Counted from the first letter of the stretch, positions 8,355 to 20,663 are shown. The stretch is DNA of 64,000 nucleotides from Paractinoplanes abujensis (GCF_014204895.1 NZ_JACHMF010000001.1:8928001-8992000), one strand, 5' to 3'. Translations and numbers: made by a program. Notes: generated by a model not told the origin, from the letters alone.

Positions 8355-9356
8355 GTGCCAATCACCATCGCCGATGTGGCGGCCCGGGCCAAGGTCAGCA
8401 AGACGACCGTGTCCCGAGTGCTCAACGGCAAGGGTGAGCTGGACGAATCCACTGCCGCGCGGGTCCGGGCGGTGATCGACGAGCTGGGTTATGTGCCGAG
8501 TTCGCGGGCCGTCGGGCTGGCCCGCGGGCGGACGCGCGTGGTCGGCATGCTCGTGCCCTCGCTGACCTGGCCGTGGATCGGCGACGTGCTGCAGGGCGCG
8601 GTCGACGTGCTCGAGACCGAGCGCTACGGGCTGCTGCTGTTCACCTGCAACCGCGGCGAGGAGTCGATGCGTCAGTTCGGCGCGCAGGTGTCCGCCAAGT
8701 CGTTCGACGGCCTGCTGGTCATCGAGCCCGAGGGCACCCTCGACTACATCGCCACGTTGCACCGCCGGGGCCTGCCGGTCGTGCTCATCGACGACCGCGA
8801 CCAGACCTCCGGCGAGATCCCCAGTATCGGCACCACCCAGCACGACGGCGCCGGTTCCGCCGCGCGGCATCTGCTGGAGATCGGGCGCACCCGCCCGTTG
8901 ATGATCTCAGGGCCGGAACGGTTCGGCTGCACCCAGCAGCGTCACGCCGGCTTCGCCTCGGTCTTCGCCGACGCGGGCCACCCGATCGCCGCCGACCGGC
9001 TCTTCGTGGGCGACTTCACCTTCGACCGGGGCGCGGACGCCGTGCACGCCGCGCTGGAGTCCGGAGTGGAGTTCGACTCCGTCTTCGCTCACAACGACCT
9101 CGCCGCCATCGGCGCGATGCAGGCCCTGCTCGACGCCGGGCGCCGCATCCCGCAGGACGTGGCCGTGGTCGGCTTCGACGACATACCGACCGCGGCGCAC
9201 ACCCAGCCGCCGCTGACGACCGTGCATCAACCGCTGCGCGAGATGGGTGAGGCCGCGGCACGCACGCTGCTCGCCCACTTCGAGGGCACACCCCTGCCCA
9301 ACCGTCCCACGATCATCCCCACGACCTTCACCACCCGCCCTTCCACAGTGGCCTGA
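8355..9356 (+). CDS. LacI-family transcriptional regulator
   Basis: A 333-residue regulator whose first 50 residues form the LacI helix-turn-helix and hinge ([21 protein letters not shown]). A periplasmic-binding-protein-like sensor domain follows, ending [19 protein letters not shown] strong AGGAGG lies five bases before the GTG start. It precedes a substrate-binding-protein gene by 93 bases on the same strand, and a beta-glucosidase gene closes the locus. The likely role is repression of the transporter operon, relieved by a sugar such as a beta-glucoside. The ligand is inferred only from context. Confidence 0.92.
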   Translation: MPITIADVAARAKVSKTTVSRVLNGKGELDESTAARVRAVIDELGYVPSSRAVGLARGRTRVVGMLVPSLTWPWIGDVLQGAVDVLETERYGLLLFTCNRGEESMRQFGAQVSAKSFDGLLVIEPEGTLDYIATLHRRGLPVVLIDDRDQTSGEIPSIGTTQHDGAGSAARHLLEIGRTRPLMISGPERFGCTQQRHAGFASVFADAGHPIAADRLFVGDFTFDRGADAVHAALESGVEFDSVFAHNDLAAIGAMQALLDAGRRIPQDVAVVGFDDIPTAAHTQPPLTTVHQPLREMGEAAARTLLAHFEGTPLPNRPTIIPTTFTTRPSTVA

Positions 9357-9449
9357 TCCATAACGAACACGGGTGCCGGTGAACCTGCCGGTGCCGCGAT
9401 AGCGCACGCCCCTCTCACCCCGATTCCGTAGCATTCGAGGAGTTTTGTG

Positions 9450-11138
9450 ATGCAGAGAAGGAAACTGTTCGCGTACGCCCTGGCGGGTGTGCTCGCCACG
9501 GGCGGCCTGGCCGCGTGCGGCGACTCGCCGAACAGCAACAACGCCAACAACGCGAACAAGTCGTCGGTCGACTTCCTCAAGATCGGCATGCCGAACGGCA
9601 CGCAGACCGAGAACCACAACCCGTTCGCCGGCACCTCCTCGGCGAACGCCCTCGGGTACAAGTGGATGATCTACGAGCCGCTGACCCAGTGGAACCCGGT
9701 GCGTCCGGCCGAGCCGGCGATCCCGTGGCTGGCCAGCGGCGTCAAGTGGGCCGACGACTACAAGTCGGCCGAGGTCACGGTGCGCGACAACGCCACCTGG
9801 TCGGACGGCCAGAAGCTGACCGCCGAGGACGTGGCGTACACGTTCAACCTGCTCAAGAGCAACGAGGCGCTCAACCAGAACGCGATCCCGTTCGACCAGA
9901 TCACGGTCGCGGGCAACGTCGTGAAGGTGACCTTCAAGACGCCGCAGTTCGTCAACCAGAACAAGATCATGGCGAGCACCCCGATCGTGCCCAAGCACAT
10001 CTGGGAGAAGATCTCGGACCCGGCCACCGACATCAACAAGACCCCGGTCGGCTCGGGCCCGTACACGCTGAAGTCCTTCACCCAGGCCGGCGTCACGCTG
10101 TCGGTGCGCACCGAGGGCTACTGGGGCACGGTTCCGCAGGTCAAGGAGCTGCGGTACGTCTCCTACGCCGACAACAACGCCCAGGGCACCGCGCTGGCCA
10201 ACGGCGACTCCGAGTGGTCGTTCGTCTTCCTGCCCAACCCGAAGGCGACCTTCATCGACAAGGACCCGGAGCACCACAAGGTGTGGGCGCCCGGCGTGCT
10301 CGGCATCCACGGTCTCTACATCAACACCACGATCAAGCCGTTCGACGACGTGAAGCTGCGTCAGGCCATGAACATGGTGATCAACCGGACCGACATCTTC
10401 ACCCAGGCCGAGGCCTCGTACTTCCACCCCGAGATCAAGAGCGTGACCGGCCTGCCGCCGGGCGCCGGTGACGCGTTCATCGCTCCGGAGTACAAGGGCA
10501 AGGAGTTCTCGAACGACGTCGAGGGCGCCAAGGCCCTGCTGCAGAGCGCGGGCTACAAGCTGAACGGCAAGGTGCTCAGCGACCCGTCCGGCAAGCCCGT
10601 CAAGATCAAGCTCAGCGACCCCGCGCCGTGGTCGGACTACCAGACCTCGCTCGAGATCATCAAGAGCAACTTCGCCGAGATCGGCATCGAGGCGACCGTC
10701 GAGAAGCCCAACCAGGACGTCTGGGACAAGAACGTGCAGACGGGCGCCTTCGAGGCCTCGATGCGCTGGACCAACGGTGGCGCCACGCCGTACGACATCT
10801 ACCAGACCGTGATGGACGGTGACCTGCTCAAGCCGATCGGCACCGCCGCTCAGCAGGGCAACTTCGGCCGCTTCAAGAGCCCCGAGGCCACCGCCGCGCT
10901 GACCGCGTACAAGAACGCGACCAGCGACGAGGCCCGCACCACCGCGATGAACCAGATCCAGAAGGTCTTCGTGGAGCAGGCCCCGATGTTCCCGGTCGGT
11001 GCCGACAACGTGGGTGCCGCCTACAGCGACAAGAACTGGACCGGCTGGCCCACCGACGAGGACCCGTACTCGGGTGCGCAGCCGACCCAGCCGTACGTGT
11101 CGCTGATCATCGGCAAGCTCAAGCCCGCCAACTCCTGA
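9450..11138 (+). CDS. ABC transporter substrate-binding lipoprotein (family 5, peptide/oligosaccharide type)
   Basis: A 562-residue protein with a lipoprotein signal peptide ([21 protein letters not shown], lipobox LAAC) and the family 5 (DppA/OppA-like) fold, visible from [20 protein letters not shown] onward. ATG 9450 is preferred to GTG 9447 because the GAGGAG ribosome site is then seven bases away. It captures the ligand outside the membrane for the permeases encoded downstream. Family 5 proteins bind peptides, nickel or oligosaccharides such as cellobiose. The flanking LacI gene and GH1 enzyme favour an oligosaccharide here. Confidence 0.92.
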   Translation: MQRRKLFAYALAGVLATGGLAACGDSPNSNNANNANKSSVDFLKIGMPNGTQTENHNPFAGTSSANALGYKWMIYEPLTQWNPVRPAEPAIPWLASGVKWADDYKSAEVTVRDNATWSDGQKLTAEDVAYTFNLLKSNEALNQNAIPFDQITVAGNVVKVTFKTPQFVNQNKIMASTPIVPKHIWEKISDPATDINKTPVGSGPYTLKSFTQAGVTLSVRTEGYWGTVPQVKELRYVSYADNNAQGTALANGDSEWSFVFLPNPKATFIDKDPEHHKVWAPGVLGIHGLYINTTIKPFDDVKLRQAMNMVINRTDIFTQAEASYFHPEIKSVTGLPPGAGDAFIAPEYKGKEFSNDVEGAKALLQSAGYKLNGKVLSDPSGKPVKIKLSDPAPWSDYQTSLEIIKSNFAEIGIEATVEKPNQDVWDKNVQTGAFEASMRWTNGGATPYDIYQTVMDGDLLKPIGTAAQQGNFGRFKSPEATAALTAYKNATSDEARTTAMNQIQKVFVEQAPMFPVGADNVGAAYSDKNWTGWPTDEDPYSGAQPTQPYVSLIIGKLKPANS

Positions 11139-11146
11139 TCGCCGGC

Positions 11147-11180
11147 GCCGCTCCCCGTGCCGCGAGGCGCGGGGAGCGGC
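11147..11180 (+). promoter_or_regulatory. Intercistronic stem-loop after the binding-protein gene
   Basis: An 11-bp perfect stem (GCCGCTCCCCG with its complement at 11170-11180) and a 12-base loop begin eight bases after the binding-protein stop, with no U tract. Such a structure usually protects the upstream message or attenuates read-through, so the binding protein is made in excess of the membrane components. Confidence 0.7.
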
Positions 11181-11211
11181 ATTCCACCACCCCCCGCAAA
11201 GGAAGAACGCC

Positions 11212-12294
11212 ATGACGTCTATTCAGGACGCCAAGGCGCCGGCCGGCGAGGTGGTGCTTGAGGCGATCGGCCTGACCAAGCACTTCCCCGTTCGCCGGCG
11301 ACTGCGCCAATTTTTCACCCGGGAGCAGAACGCGGTCCACGCCGTCGACGACGTGAACCTCACTCTGCGCCGCGGCCAGGTGGTCGCACTGGTCGGCGAG
11401 TCCGGCTCGGGCAAGTCGACGGTGGCCCGCCTGCTGGCCCAGCTCTACCCGCGCACCGGCGGCGACATCCGCCTGCACGGTGAGACGACGAAGGTCAAGG
11501 GCGGCAGTGCCTTCCGGGCGTACGCGGCCCGCGTCCAGATGATCTTCCAGGACCCGTTCGCGTCGCTGAACCCGGTGCACACGATCCGGTACCACCTCAC
11601 CCGGTCGCTCAAGATCCACGGCAACGCGGGCAAGACCGACGACGACCTCGAGAACGCGCTGCGCGACCTGCTGACCCGGGTCAGCCTGACGCCGGCCGAA
11701 CGTTATCTCGACAAGTTCCCGCACGAGCTCTCCGGCGGCCAGCGGCAGCGCGTCGCGATCGCCCGCGCGCTCGGCGCCGACCCCGAGGCCCTGCTGGCCG
11801 ACGAGCCGGTGTCGATGCTCGACGTGTCGATCCGCCTGGGCGTGCTCAACCTGCTGCGTGACCTCAAGGAGCGCCTCAACCTGGCGATCCTCTACATCAC
11901 CCACGACATCGCGTCGGCTCGCTACTTCGCCGACCAGACGCTGGTGATGTACGCGGGCCGGATGGTCGAGGGCGGCGACAGCGAGACCGTCACGCAGACC
12001 CCGGCCCACCCGTACACCCGGCTGCTGATCGACTCCGCGCCCGACCCCGACCGGCTGGCCGGTGACGTCAACCCGCTGGACGAGGACCGGGGCAACGGCG
12101 AGCCGCCGAGCCTGATCCGCCCGCCGTCCGGCTGCCGGTTCCACCCACGCTGCCCGGCCGCGATGGCCCGGTGCAAGACCGATCTGCCCATACGGCTGGA
12201 GATCGGCGACGTTCCCGGCCACTGGGCCGCATGCTGGCTGTACGACGAGGCCACGGTCGCGTCGGCGACGCCCGGAGAGGCGGCGGCGAAGTGA
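11212..12294 (+). CDS. ABC transporter ATP-binding subunit (OppF/DppF-like)
   Basis: A 360-residue ATPase with Walker [10 protein letters not shown]-loop ([12 protein letters not shown]), signature LSGGQRQR, Walker [14 protein letters not shown] and H-loop (THD). It ends with the oligopeptide-transporter C-terminal module ([12 protein letters not shown]). AAAGGAAG precedes the ATG. It powers uptake with the second ATPase of the operon (14355). The following permease gene overlaps its stop codon by four bases (GTGA), which indicates translational coupling. Confidence 0.92.
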   Translation: MTSIQDAKAPAGEVVLEAIGLTKHFPVRRRLRQFFTREQNAVHAVDDVNLTLRRGQVVALVGESGSGKSTVARLLAQLYPRTGGDIRLHGETTKVKGGSAFRAYAARVQMIFQDPFASLNPVHTIRYHLTRSLKIHGNAGKTDDDLENALRDLLTRVSLTPAERYLDKFPHELSGGQRQRVAIARALGADPEALLADEPVSMLDVSIRLGVLNLLRDLKERLNLAILYITHDIASARYFADQTLVMYAGRMVEGGDSETVTQTPAHPYTRLLIDSAPDPDRLAGDVNPLDEDRGNGEPPSLIRPPSGCRFHPRCPAAMARCKTDLPIRLEIGDVPGHWAACWLYDEATVASATPGEAAAK

Positions 12295-13271
12295 AGTACT
12301 TCCTGCAACGCATCGCGTTCTACCTGTTCACGGCCTGGGCCGCGATCACCCTCAACTTCTTCATCCCGCGCCTGGTACCGGGCGACCCGGTGCAGTCGCT
12401 GATCGCCAAGTTCCGCGGTCAGCTGAGCACCGAGGCCATCAACTCGCTGTACGTCCTGTTCGGCCTGGACGACAACAAGGGCCTGTGGGCGCAGTACGTC
12501 GACTACTGGAAGCAGCTGTTCCAGGGCGACCTCGGCCTGTCCTTCACCTTCTTCCCGTCGCCGGTCGCGGACATCATCGGCGACGCGCTGCCGTGGACGG
12601 TCCTGCTGGTCGGCATCACCACGGTGATCAGCTTCCTGATCGGCACCGGTCTGGGCGTGTTCGCCGGCTGGCGCCGCGGCTCGTGGACCGACGGCCTGCT
12701 CCCGGTCACCACGTTCTTCTCGTCGGTGCCGTACTTCTGGCTCGGCATCATCGCGATCTACCTGCTGACCGGCCCGGACAGCTTCTTCCCGTCGTCCGGC
12801 GGCTTCGAGTCGTCGCTCGTGCCGGCCTGGGACCAGTACTTCATCCCGAGCGCACTGCAGCACAGCTTGCTGCCCGCGCTGACGATCCTGATCTCGTCGG
12901 TCAGCGGCTGGATCCTGAGCATGCGCAACATGATGGTGACGGTCTCGTCCGAGGACTACATCACCGTCGCGCACGCCAAGGGCCTGTCCGAGCGGCGGGT
13001 CGCGGTGAGCTACGCCGCCCGCAACGCGTTGCTGCCCAACATCTCCGGGTTCGCGCTGTCGCTCGGCTTCATCGTCGGCGGCACCCTGCTGGTCGAGATC
13101 GTCTTCTCGTACCCGGGCCTCGGCTTCATCCTGCTGCAGGCGCTCGGGGCCAAGGACTATCCGCTGATGCAGGGCATCTTCCTGGTCATCACGATCTCGG
13201 TGCTGGTGGCCAACCTCCTGGCCGACCTGGCCTACCTGCTCCTCGACCCGCGCACCCGCAAGGAGGGCTGA
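12291..13271 (+). CDS. ABC transporter permease (OppB/DppB-like)
   Basis: A 326-residue integral membrane protein starting [24 protein letters not shown], the usual first helix of DppB-type permeases. The inner-membrane EAA-like loop is visible ([28 protein letters not shown]). GTG 12291 is the start: it overlaps the previous stop and has GGAGAGG in front, while the longer upstream extension overlaps the ATPase gene. It forms the channel with the next permease. Confidence 0.92.
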   Translation: MKYFLQRIAFYLFTAWAAITLNFFIPRLVPGDPVQSLIAKFRGQLSTEAINSLYVLFGLDDNKGLWAQYVDYWKQLFQGDLGLSFTFFPSPVADIIGDALPWTVLLVGITTVISFLIGTGLGVFAGWRRGSWTDGLLPVTTFFSSVPYFWLGIIAIYLLTGPDSFFPSSGGFESSLVPAWDQYFIPSALQHSLLPALTILISSVSGWILSMRNMMVTVSSEDYITVAHAKGLSERRVAVSYAARNALLPNISGFALSLGFIVGGTLLVEIVFSYPGLGFILLQALGAKDYPLMQGIFLVITISVLVANLLADLAYLLLDPRTRKEG

Positions 13272-13274
13272 GCG

Positions 13275-15359
<2,085 letters not shown>

Positions 15360-15364
15360 GCGAG

Positions 15365-15400
15365 AGGCCGGTCCGCTTCGGTGGACCGGCCTTCTCTTTA
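15365..15400 (+). terminator. Intrinsic terminator with cUUCGg loop
   Basis: A 12-bp stem (AGGCCGGTCCGC and its complement, one G-T pair) is closed by a UUCG tetraloop and followed by TTCTCTTTA. It starts five bases after the transporter operon stop. It separates the transporter genes from the beta-glucosidase gene, which may depend on read-through or its own promoter. Confidence 0.85.
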
Positions 15401-15424
15401 CCCAAAATCCCCAACTGGAGTGCC

Positions 15425-16816
15425 ATGAACCCCACCACCACCAAGGTCCCGCTCGCCACCGGCCTGCCGCCGAAGTTCCTCTGGGGCGTGGCCACCGCGT
15501 CCTATCAGATCGAGGGAGCTGTCGCCGAGGACGGCCGTACGCCGTCCATCTGGGACACGTTCTCCCGGCTCGACGGCGCGGTGGCCAACGGCGACAACGG
15601 CGACGTGGCGTGCGACCACTACCACCGGATGCCGCAGGACGTGGCGCTGATGAAGAGCCTCGGCGTCGACAGCTACCGGTTCTCGGTGGCCTGGCCGCGG
15701 GTGCAGCCCGGTGGCCGCGGCCCGGTCAACCCGGCCGGTCTCGGCTTCTACGAGCGGCTGGTCGACGAGCTGCTGGCGAACGGGATCGCCCCCTGGGTGA
15801 CGCTCTACCACTGGGACCTGCCGCAGGAGCTGGAGGACGCGGGCGGCTGGCCGAACCGGGACACGGCGTACCGCTTCGCCGACTACGCGATGCTGGTCTT
15901 CGGCAAGCTGCAGGACCGGGTCGACACGTTCACGACCATGAACGAGCCGTGGTGTTCGGCCTGGCTGGGCTACCACGTCGGCGTGCACGCCCCGGGCCGC
16001 CAGGAGTTCGACGCCTCGCTGGCCGCGACGCACCACCTGCTGCTCGGGCACGGCCTGGCCACCCAGCGCATGCGGGCCGCCGAGACGAGGCCCCACACGT
16101 ACGGGATCACTCTGAACATGGGAACGGCCGACCCGGCGGGTGACACCGAGGCGGATCGCGACGCCGCCCGGCGCGCCGACGGGATGGGCCTGCGCCTCTA
16201 CCTCGACCCGCTGCGCAAGGGCGAATACCCCGCCGACGTGGTCGCCGACCTGGCCGCCCGCGGCTCGGCGATGCCCGTGCAGGAGGGTGATCTCGAGGTC
16301 ATCTCGACCCCGTTCGACGTGCTCGGGGTCAACTTCTACTTCGGACAGAACTTCGCCGGCACCGACGTCGAGGGCAACCGGCACGAGGCGAACGGCGAGC
16401 CGGTCGTGCGGGCCGTGTTCCCGGACACCCCGCGTACGGCGATGGACTGGCCGATCACCCCCGAGCGCTTCACGCAGCTGCTCGTGCGGCTGCACCGCGA
16501 CTACCCGGGCCTGCCCCTGATCATCACCGAGAACGGCGCCGCGTTCGACGACCAGCCGGACGAGACGGGCTACGTGGCGGACGACGACCGTACGGAATAT
16601 CTGGCCTCGCACATCGCCGCGGTCGTGGCCGCCCGGGAGCAGGGCGCCGACGTGCGCGGCTACTTCGCGTGGTCGCTGCTCGACAACTTCGAGTGGGCCT
16701 ACGGCTACGACAAGCGCTTCGGCATCGTCCGCGTCGACTACCAGAGCCTGGAGCGCACGCCCAAGCAGAGCGCCCTGTGGTTCCGCGACTCGATCGCCGC
16801 GCTGCGGTCCTCCTGA
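15425..16816 (+). CDS. GH1 beta-glucosidase
   Basis: A 463-residue family 1 glycoside hydrolase. The N-terminal FLWGVATASYQIEGA motif, acid/base Glu174 in TMNEPW and nucleophile Glu369 in ITENGAA are all present, as is the aglycone-site WSLLDNFEWAYGY. No signal peptide is seen, so it acts on imported substrate in the cytoplasm. It hydrolyses beta-glucosides such as cellobiose to glucose. The ATG at 15425 was chosen because the upstream extension in the same frame overlaps the ATPase gene and the terminator. It follows the transporter operon and ends 21 bases before a convergent ROK gene. Confidence 0.93.
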   Translation: MNPTTTKVPLATGLPPKFLWGVATASYQIEGAVAEDGRTPSIWDTFSRLDGAVANGDNGDVACDHYHRMPQDVALMKSLGVDSYRFSVAWPRVQPGGRGPVNPAGLGFYERLVDELLANGIAPWVTLYHWDLPQELEDAGGWPNRDTAYRFADYAMLVFGKLQDRVDTFTTMNEPWCSAWLGYHVGVHAPGRQEFDASLAATHHLLLGHGLATQRMRAAETRPHTYGITLNMGTADPAGDTEADRDAARRADGMGLRLYLDPLRKGEYPADVVADLAARGSAMPVQEGDLEVISTPFDVLGVNFYFGQNFAGTDVEGNRHEANGEPVVRAVFPDTPRTAMDWPITPERFTQLLVRLHRDYPGLPLIITENGAAFDDQPDETGYVADDDRTEYLASHIAAVVAAREQGADVRGYFAWSLLDNFEWAYGYDKRFGIVRVDYQSLERTPKQSALWFRDSIAALRSS

Positions 16817-16837
16817 GCCACCCGGCCGGGCCTGCTC

Positions 16838-18115
16838 TTACCGGCGGGCCCGGTCGCCCGGCCGGCGCTGCTTCGGGGTGAAGGCCAGCACCGGTTCCGC
16901 GGTCTCGGCCAGCCCGCCCTCGGCCAGCAGTTGCGCGACCGGCAGGGTGGCCGCGCCCATCGCGACCGCGTCGGCGCCGAGTTCACAAATCGTGATGGTG
17001 GTCTGCCCGTACGGCCGGCGCAGCGCGTGCCGGGCCGCGGCCTCGCGGATCTCGGGCAGGAACCGCGCGCCGAACGCCGCCCCCGGGTCCCCGCCGAGCA
17101 CTATCCGCTCCGGGCTGAACAGATTGATCAGGTCGGCCAGCCCTGCGCCCAGATAACCCGCCGTCTGCTCGAAGACCTGCCGGGCCGGCTCGGGCAGCGT
17201 CTCGCGCTCCAGATAGCCGTGCAGAAGCCTCTTCCCGTACGTCTCCCCGGTCGCGGCGGCCAGGCGGCGCCCGATCCGGTCGGCCCCGACGTACGCCTCC
17301 AGGCAACCCCGCGCCCCGCACCGGCACTCGTCGCCGTCGTAGATCAGGGTGGTGTGCCCCCACTCTCCGGCGTTGCTGTTCGCGCCCCGGTAGTAGCTGC
17401 GCCCGTCCATCACCACGGCCGCACCCACCCCCGTGCCGATCATGACGATGACGGCGTGCCGGGCGCCACGGCCCGCACCGAACCACATCTCGGCCTGACC
17501 GTGCGTCTTCGCGCCGTTCTCCACGAAGACCGGCACCTCGGTGCCGGCCCGCAGCATCGCGCCCAGCGGAACCGAGTCCCAGCCGGTGGACTGCGAATCG
17601 ACCACACCGTCCTGATCGACCACGCCCGGCACCCCGACGCCGAAGCCCAGCACGTCGGACACGGCCACCCCGGCCTGCTCGACCACCTCGCGCAGGCCGG
17701 TCAGCACCCGGCCCGCGACCTGCTCGGGCTCGTCGTCGTGCTCCAGCGTCACCGCGGCCAGCCGGGTCATCGCCAGGTCGTACAGCTCGACCAGCACGCG
17801 CGTCTCGCCCACCTCGGCGCCCACCACGTAGCGGAAGTCGGGCCGCACCCGCAGCAGCACCCGCGGGCGGCCGCCGTCCGAGCCGACCAGGCCGGCCTCC
17901 TCGACGAGGCCTTCCTCGATCATCTCGCCGATCAGGTTGCTCACGCTGGCCTGGCTCAGGGCGGTGCTCGCGGCGAGCTGCTGCCGGCTCTGCAGGCCGC
18001 CGTGGAAGAGGTCGGTGAGCAGGCCGGCCCGGTTGGCCCTGCGCACGTCACGCACCGTCGTACGCCTGGTCTCCAACCTCGCACCCCGCTCTTCGATGAT
18101 CCTCAGTCGTGCCAT
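16838..18115 (-). CDS. ROK-family transcriptional regulator
   Basis: A 425-residue protein with an N-terminal winged helix (SRQQLAASTALSQASVSNLIGEMIEEGLV) and a ROK sugar-kinase-like domain. The domain includes the zinc-binding motif GDECRCGARGCLEAY and the phosphate motif GTGVGAAVV. ROK regulators such as XylR and NagC sense sugars or sugar phosphates. ATG 18115 was selected because residues upstream in the same frame are arginine-rich and unlike any ROK protein. Its position beside the glucoside locus suggests a second regulator of that pathway. Confidence 0.9.
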   Translation of the reverse strand: MARLRIIEERGARLETRRTTVRDVRRANRAGLLTDLFHGGLQSRQQLAASTALSQASVSNLIGEMIEEGLVEEAGLVGSDGGRPRVLLRVRPDFRYVVGAEVGETRVLVELYDLAMTRLAAVTLEHDDEPEQVAGRVLTGLREVVEQAGVAVSDVLGFGVGVPGVVDQDGVVDSQSTGWDSVPLGAMLRAGTEVPVFVENGAKTHGQAEMWFGAGRGARHAVIVMIGTGVGAAVVMDGRSYYRGANSNAGEWGHTTLIYDGDECRCGARGCLEAYVGADRIGRRLAAATGETYGKRLLHGYLERETLPEPARQVFEQTAGYLGAGLADLINLFSPERIVLGGDPGAAFGARFLPEIREAAARHALRRPYGQTTITICELGADAVAMGAATLPVAQLLAEGGLAETAEPVLAFTPKQRRPGDRARR

Positions 18116-18177
18116 CCAACCCCAGCCCGCCGGAAAATCGTAAGCCGACGGTATTCGTGGCGGCATATCGTGCCCGA

Positions 18178-19008
18178 GTGACCGACTATCGCGACCTGAA
18201 TCGCGCCAACTGGGACGACCGCGCGTCCGCTCATGCCGCTTCCCCCGGCTATGCCGTCGACCGTTTCGCCGCCGACCCGGCCTACCTGAGCGAGGTCGTG
18301 CGCTTCGATCAGCCCCTGCTGGGCGACATCGCCGGCCTGCGCGGCGTCCACCTGCAGTGCCACATCGGCACCGACACCGTGTCGCTGGCCCGGCTCGGCG
18401 CCACGATGACCGGGCTCGATTTCTCGGCGAAGTCGCTCGACGAGGCCCGGCGCATCGCGGCATTGGCCGGGGTCGATGTGTCATTTGTGCAGTCCGACGT
18501 GTACGACGCCGTGGCCGCGGTGGGTGACGGCTACGACCTCGTCTACACCGGGATCGGCGCGCTGTGCTGGTTGCCCGACGTGAAGCGGTGGGCGGCCACG
18601 GTTTCCGCGTTGCTCAAGCCGGGCGGCCGCCTGTTCATCCGCGAGGGCCACCCGGTCCTGTGGGGTCTCGACTACGACCGTGACGACGACGTGATCGCCC
18701 TGGCCTACCCGTATTTCGAGATGCAAGAGGGTCTGGTCTTCGACGAGGGCGGCACCTACGTCGACACCGATGTCGAGTTCGAGCACAACAAGACGGTGGA
18801 GTGGAACCACGGCATCGGTGAGATCGTGACCGCGGTGCTCGAGGCCGGGATGACGCTGACCGGTCTGGTCGAGCACACCAGCGTGCCGTGGGAGGCGCTG
18901 GAGAACGGGCGCATGCGCGACATCGGTAACGGTGAGTATCAGTTGGCCGACCGTCCTGAGCGTCTGCCCCACTCGTACACGTTGCAGGCAGTGAAGTCCC
19001 CCGTTTAG
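18178..19008 (+). CDS. Class I SAM-dependent methyltransferase
   Basis: A 276-residue protein starting VTDYRDLNRANWDDRA from GTG, a frequent opening of this actinobacterial subfamily. Motif I is unusual in form (GVHLQCHIGTDTVSLARLG), and motif II is the acidic GLDFSAKSLDEAR. A post-motif segment reads KPGGRLFIREGHPVLWG. It should transfer a methyl group from SAM to an unknown small molecule. It is divergent from the ROK gene, with 62 bases shared as promoter space. Confidence 0.85.
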   Translation: MTDYRDLNRANWDDRASAHAASPGYAVDRFAADPAYLSEVVRFDQPLLGDIAGLRGVHLQCHIGTDTVSLARLGATMTGLDFSAKSLDEARRIAALAGVDVSFVQSDVYDAVAAVGDGYDLVYTGIGALCWLPDVKRWAATVSALLKPGGRLFIREGHPVLWGLDYDRDDDVIALAYPYFEMQEGLVFDEGGTYVDTDVEFEHNKTVEWNHGIGEIVTAVLEAGMTLTGLVEHTSVPWEALENGRMRDIGNGEYQLADRPERLPHSYTLQAVKSPV

Positions 19009-19089
19009 AGATCAAACGGATCGGGGTAACTCCGGCGTCGACCCCCCACCGCACTTCCGGCGTCAATCCCCACGGCATAGGAGGCCCCG

Positions 19090-19305
19090 ATGCGCGCAGG
19101 CTCGATCGGCGGGCTGATTCTGATCATCTGGCTCGTGCTGGGCGGCGTGGCCGCCTACGAGCGTGGCTATTTCTCCGACACCAGCAACACCAGCTGTGCC
19201 GAGTTCGGCACGATCGCCGTCACCACGCTGGCCGGCCCCCTCAACTGGGCCGGCGTCAACCCGAAGATCACCTGCGACGTCGACGTGCCCGAACCCAGCA
19301 AGTAA
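19090..19305 (+). CDS. Small single-helix membrane protein, 71 aa
   Basis: The N-terminal helix (IGGLILIIWLVLGGVAAYERGYF) is followed by an external domain of about 45 residues with two cysteines and the motif PLNWAGVNPKITCD. AGGAGG-like AGGAGGCC precedes the ATG. Similar short proteins occur across actinobacteria (from memory), but no function is known to me. A terminator follows at 19318. Confidence 0.78.
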   Translation: MRAGSIGGLILIIWLVLGGVAAYERGYFSDTSNTSCAEFGTIAVTTLAGPLNWAGVNPKITCDVDVPEPSK

Positions 19306-19317
19306 CCGCTGCACCCC

Positions 19318-19345
19318 GATGGCGCCGGCTGACCCCGGCGCCATC
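19318..19345 (+). terminator. Intrinsic terminator stem-loop
   Basis: An 11-bp perfect stem (GATGGCGCCGG with its complement) encloses a six-base loop. It lies 12 bases after the small membrane-protein stop and is followed by only scattered T residues, as is usual in this genome. Confidence 0.75.
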
Positions 19346-19420
19346 GTCCGTTCAGGGCGTTTTGTCCCCGGCTGGCCGTAACTCGGATGAGCCATGCGCG
19401 TTCCGGGGGGAAAAGGTAAG

Positions 19421-19738
19421 TTGAGTCGTGTGACGGCCGTGGCGCGAGTGCTTCCCCGGGAGTGGGACGGGCACCGCTTGCTGCGCTTCCTCGCCGGGCT
19501 GGCGATGCTGGCCCTGGCCTTCGCCGCTCACCTCGCCCCGGCCCAGCTGGAGACCGCCGCGCCCGCGCCGGTTGCCGCCGTGGCCAGCGTTGCTCCGGAT
19601 GCCCCGGCCGCCCTCGTCGTGGATGAGCCGTCCGTCCCGCCCTTGGCGCCGCCCCCGGTTCTCCTCGCCGCGGTGACCGTGGTCCTTCTCGGCGTGGCGC
19701 TGCGGGTCCGCGCCGTCCGCGGCCCGCCCACGGTCTGA
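19421..19738 (+). CDS. Small Ala/Pro-rich membrane protein
   Basis: About 105 residues: a basic N-terminus, a helix (LLRFLAGLAMLALAFAAHL), an Ala/Pro-rich external stretch and a second helix (VLLAAVTVVLLGVALRVR). TTG 19421 is preferred because GGGGGGAAAAGG lies just upstream; GTG 19430 and ATG 19394 are alternatives. The function is not recognised. A small exported protein at 61455-61763 has a similar Ala/Pro-rich composition, but the sequences do not clearly align. Confidence 0.6.
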   Translation: MSRVTAVARVLPREWDGHRLLRFLAGLAMLALAFAAHLAPAQLETAAPAPVAAVASVAPDAPAALVVDEPSVPPLAPPPVLLAAVTVVLLGVALRVRAVRGPPTV

Positions 19739-19834
19739 TTCTTCGTCCCGCACCGGCAGCCCAGCGCTGCCCGCGGCGTACTGCCGCTTGCAGTCCAGCG
19801 TCCCGGGAGATCCGCGTCCGCATGTGAGGTTGCG

Positions 19835-20557
19835 ATGGAAAGCGCCGTGCACAGCTTCTTCGTCTCCATTCCCCAGGCCGCCGCGTTGTGGCTGGTCATC
19901 CTGCTCGCCATCGCCGTGGCGGCGGTCTATGTGGCGCTGCCGCGGTCGGCCCCGCCGCAGCCGCTGACCCCGGCCCAGCGCGACAAGCTGCGCTTCGCCG
20001 ACGAGGTCGCCGTGGCGGCCGACCGCGCCGCGGCCACCTGTGAACGCCTGCGGGCCGAGTGGTCCGCCGCCCAGGAGCAGGTGGACGCGGCCTGGCTGGC
20101 GTTCGCCGAGGCCGACCGGCGGGCCCGCGAGACCACCCGGGCCGCCGCGTTCCCGCTGATCAGCAAGCGCCGCAAGCCGGGGGAGAACGCCGACCGCCAG
20201 CGCTACCTGCACCACGCCGCGATCGCCGCCTGCCGCAACCGCGAGATCTCGATCGCCCAGCTCAACGACGTGCTCGCGCACCGCGGGTGGAACCCAAGGC
20301 TGCACCCGGTGGTGCAGGAGGGGTTGCTGCGCCAGGCCATCCGCGAGCACCGCCTGTCGCAGTACGAGGACGCTCAGAAGCGCGAACAGGTCGCCTGGCA
20401 CGAGGCCGAGCTGGCCGCGGAGGCCCTGCGCAGCCTGCGGGCCGAGGCCACGGCGGCAGTCGTGCGGGCCGGCACGGCCGAGGAGCCGGCCGGTGACGAG
20501 TGGTTCGCCGACCAGTGGGCCACCGGCGAGATCCCGGCCGCGAAGGCGTACGCCTGA
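19835..20557 (+). CDS. Hypothetical protein with N-terminal membrane anchor and coiled coil, 240 aa
   Basis: One hydrophobic helix (AAALWLVILLAIAVAAVYVAL, residues 15-35) is followed by a highly charged, alanine-rich helical region. Heptad-like spacing in that region suggests coiled coils (about residues 48-95 and 165-215). The C-terminus is DEWFADQWATGEIPAAKAYA. It has the look of a scaffold or membrane-linked filament protein. No domain is recognised, and the functional suggestion is weak. Confidence 0.75.
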   Translation: MESAVHSFFVSIPQAAALWLVILLAIAVAAVYVALPRSAPPQPLTPAQRDKLRFADEVAVAADRAAATCERLRAEWSAAQEQVDAAWLAFAEADRRARETTRAAAFPLISKRRKPGENADRQRYLHHAAIAACRNREISIAQLNDVLAHRGWNPRLHPVVQEGLLRQAIREHRLSQYEDAQKREQVAWHEAELAAEALRSLRAEATAAVVRAGTAEEPAGDEWFADQWATGEIPAAKAYA

Positions 20558-20663
20558 CCTCCCCTGTGGAGAGGGACGAAGGTTCGCCCGCGACTGCCAG
20601 GTTAGGCGGGTACCGTAACCGGGCAGATTGACCGCCGATACCTTATGGGCAGGGGGCCAGAGC

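Noticed and set aside
8907..11213. 768-codon minus-strand open frame
   Set aside because: It lies opposite the LacI gene end and the binding-protein gene, both with clear family motifs; the product is low-complexity.
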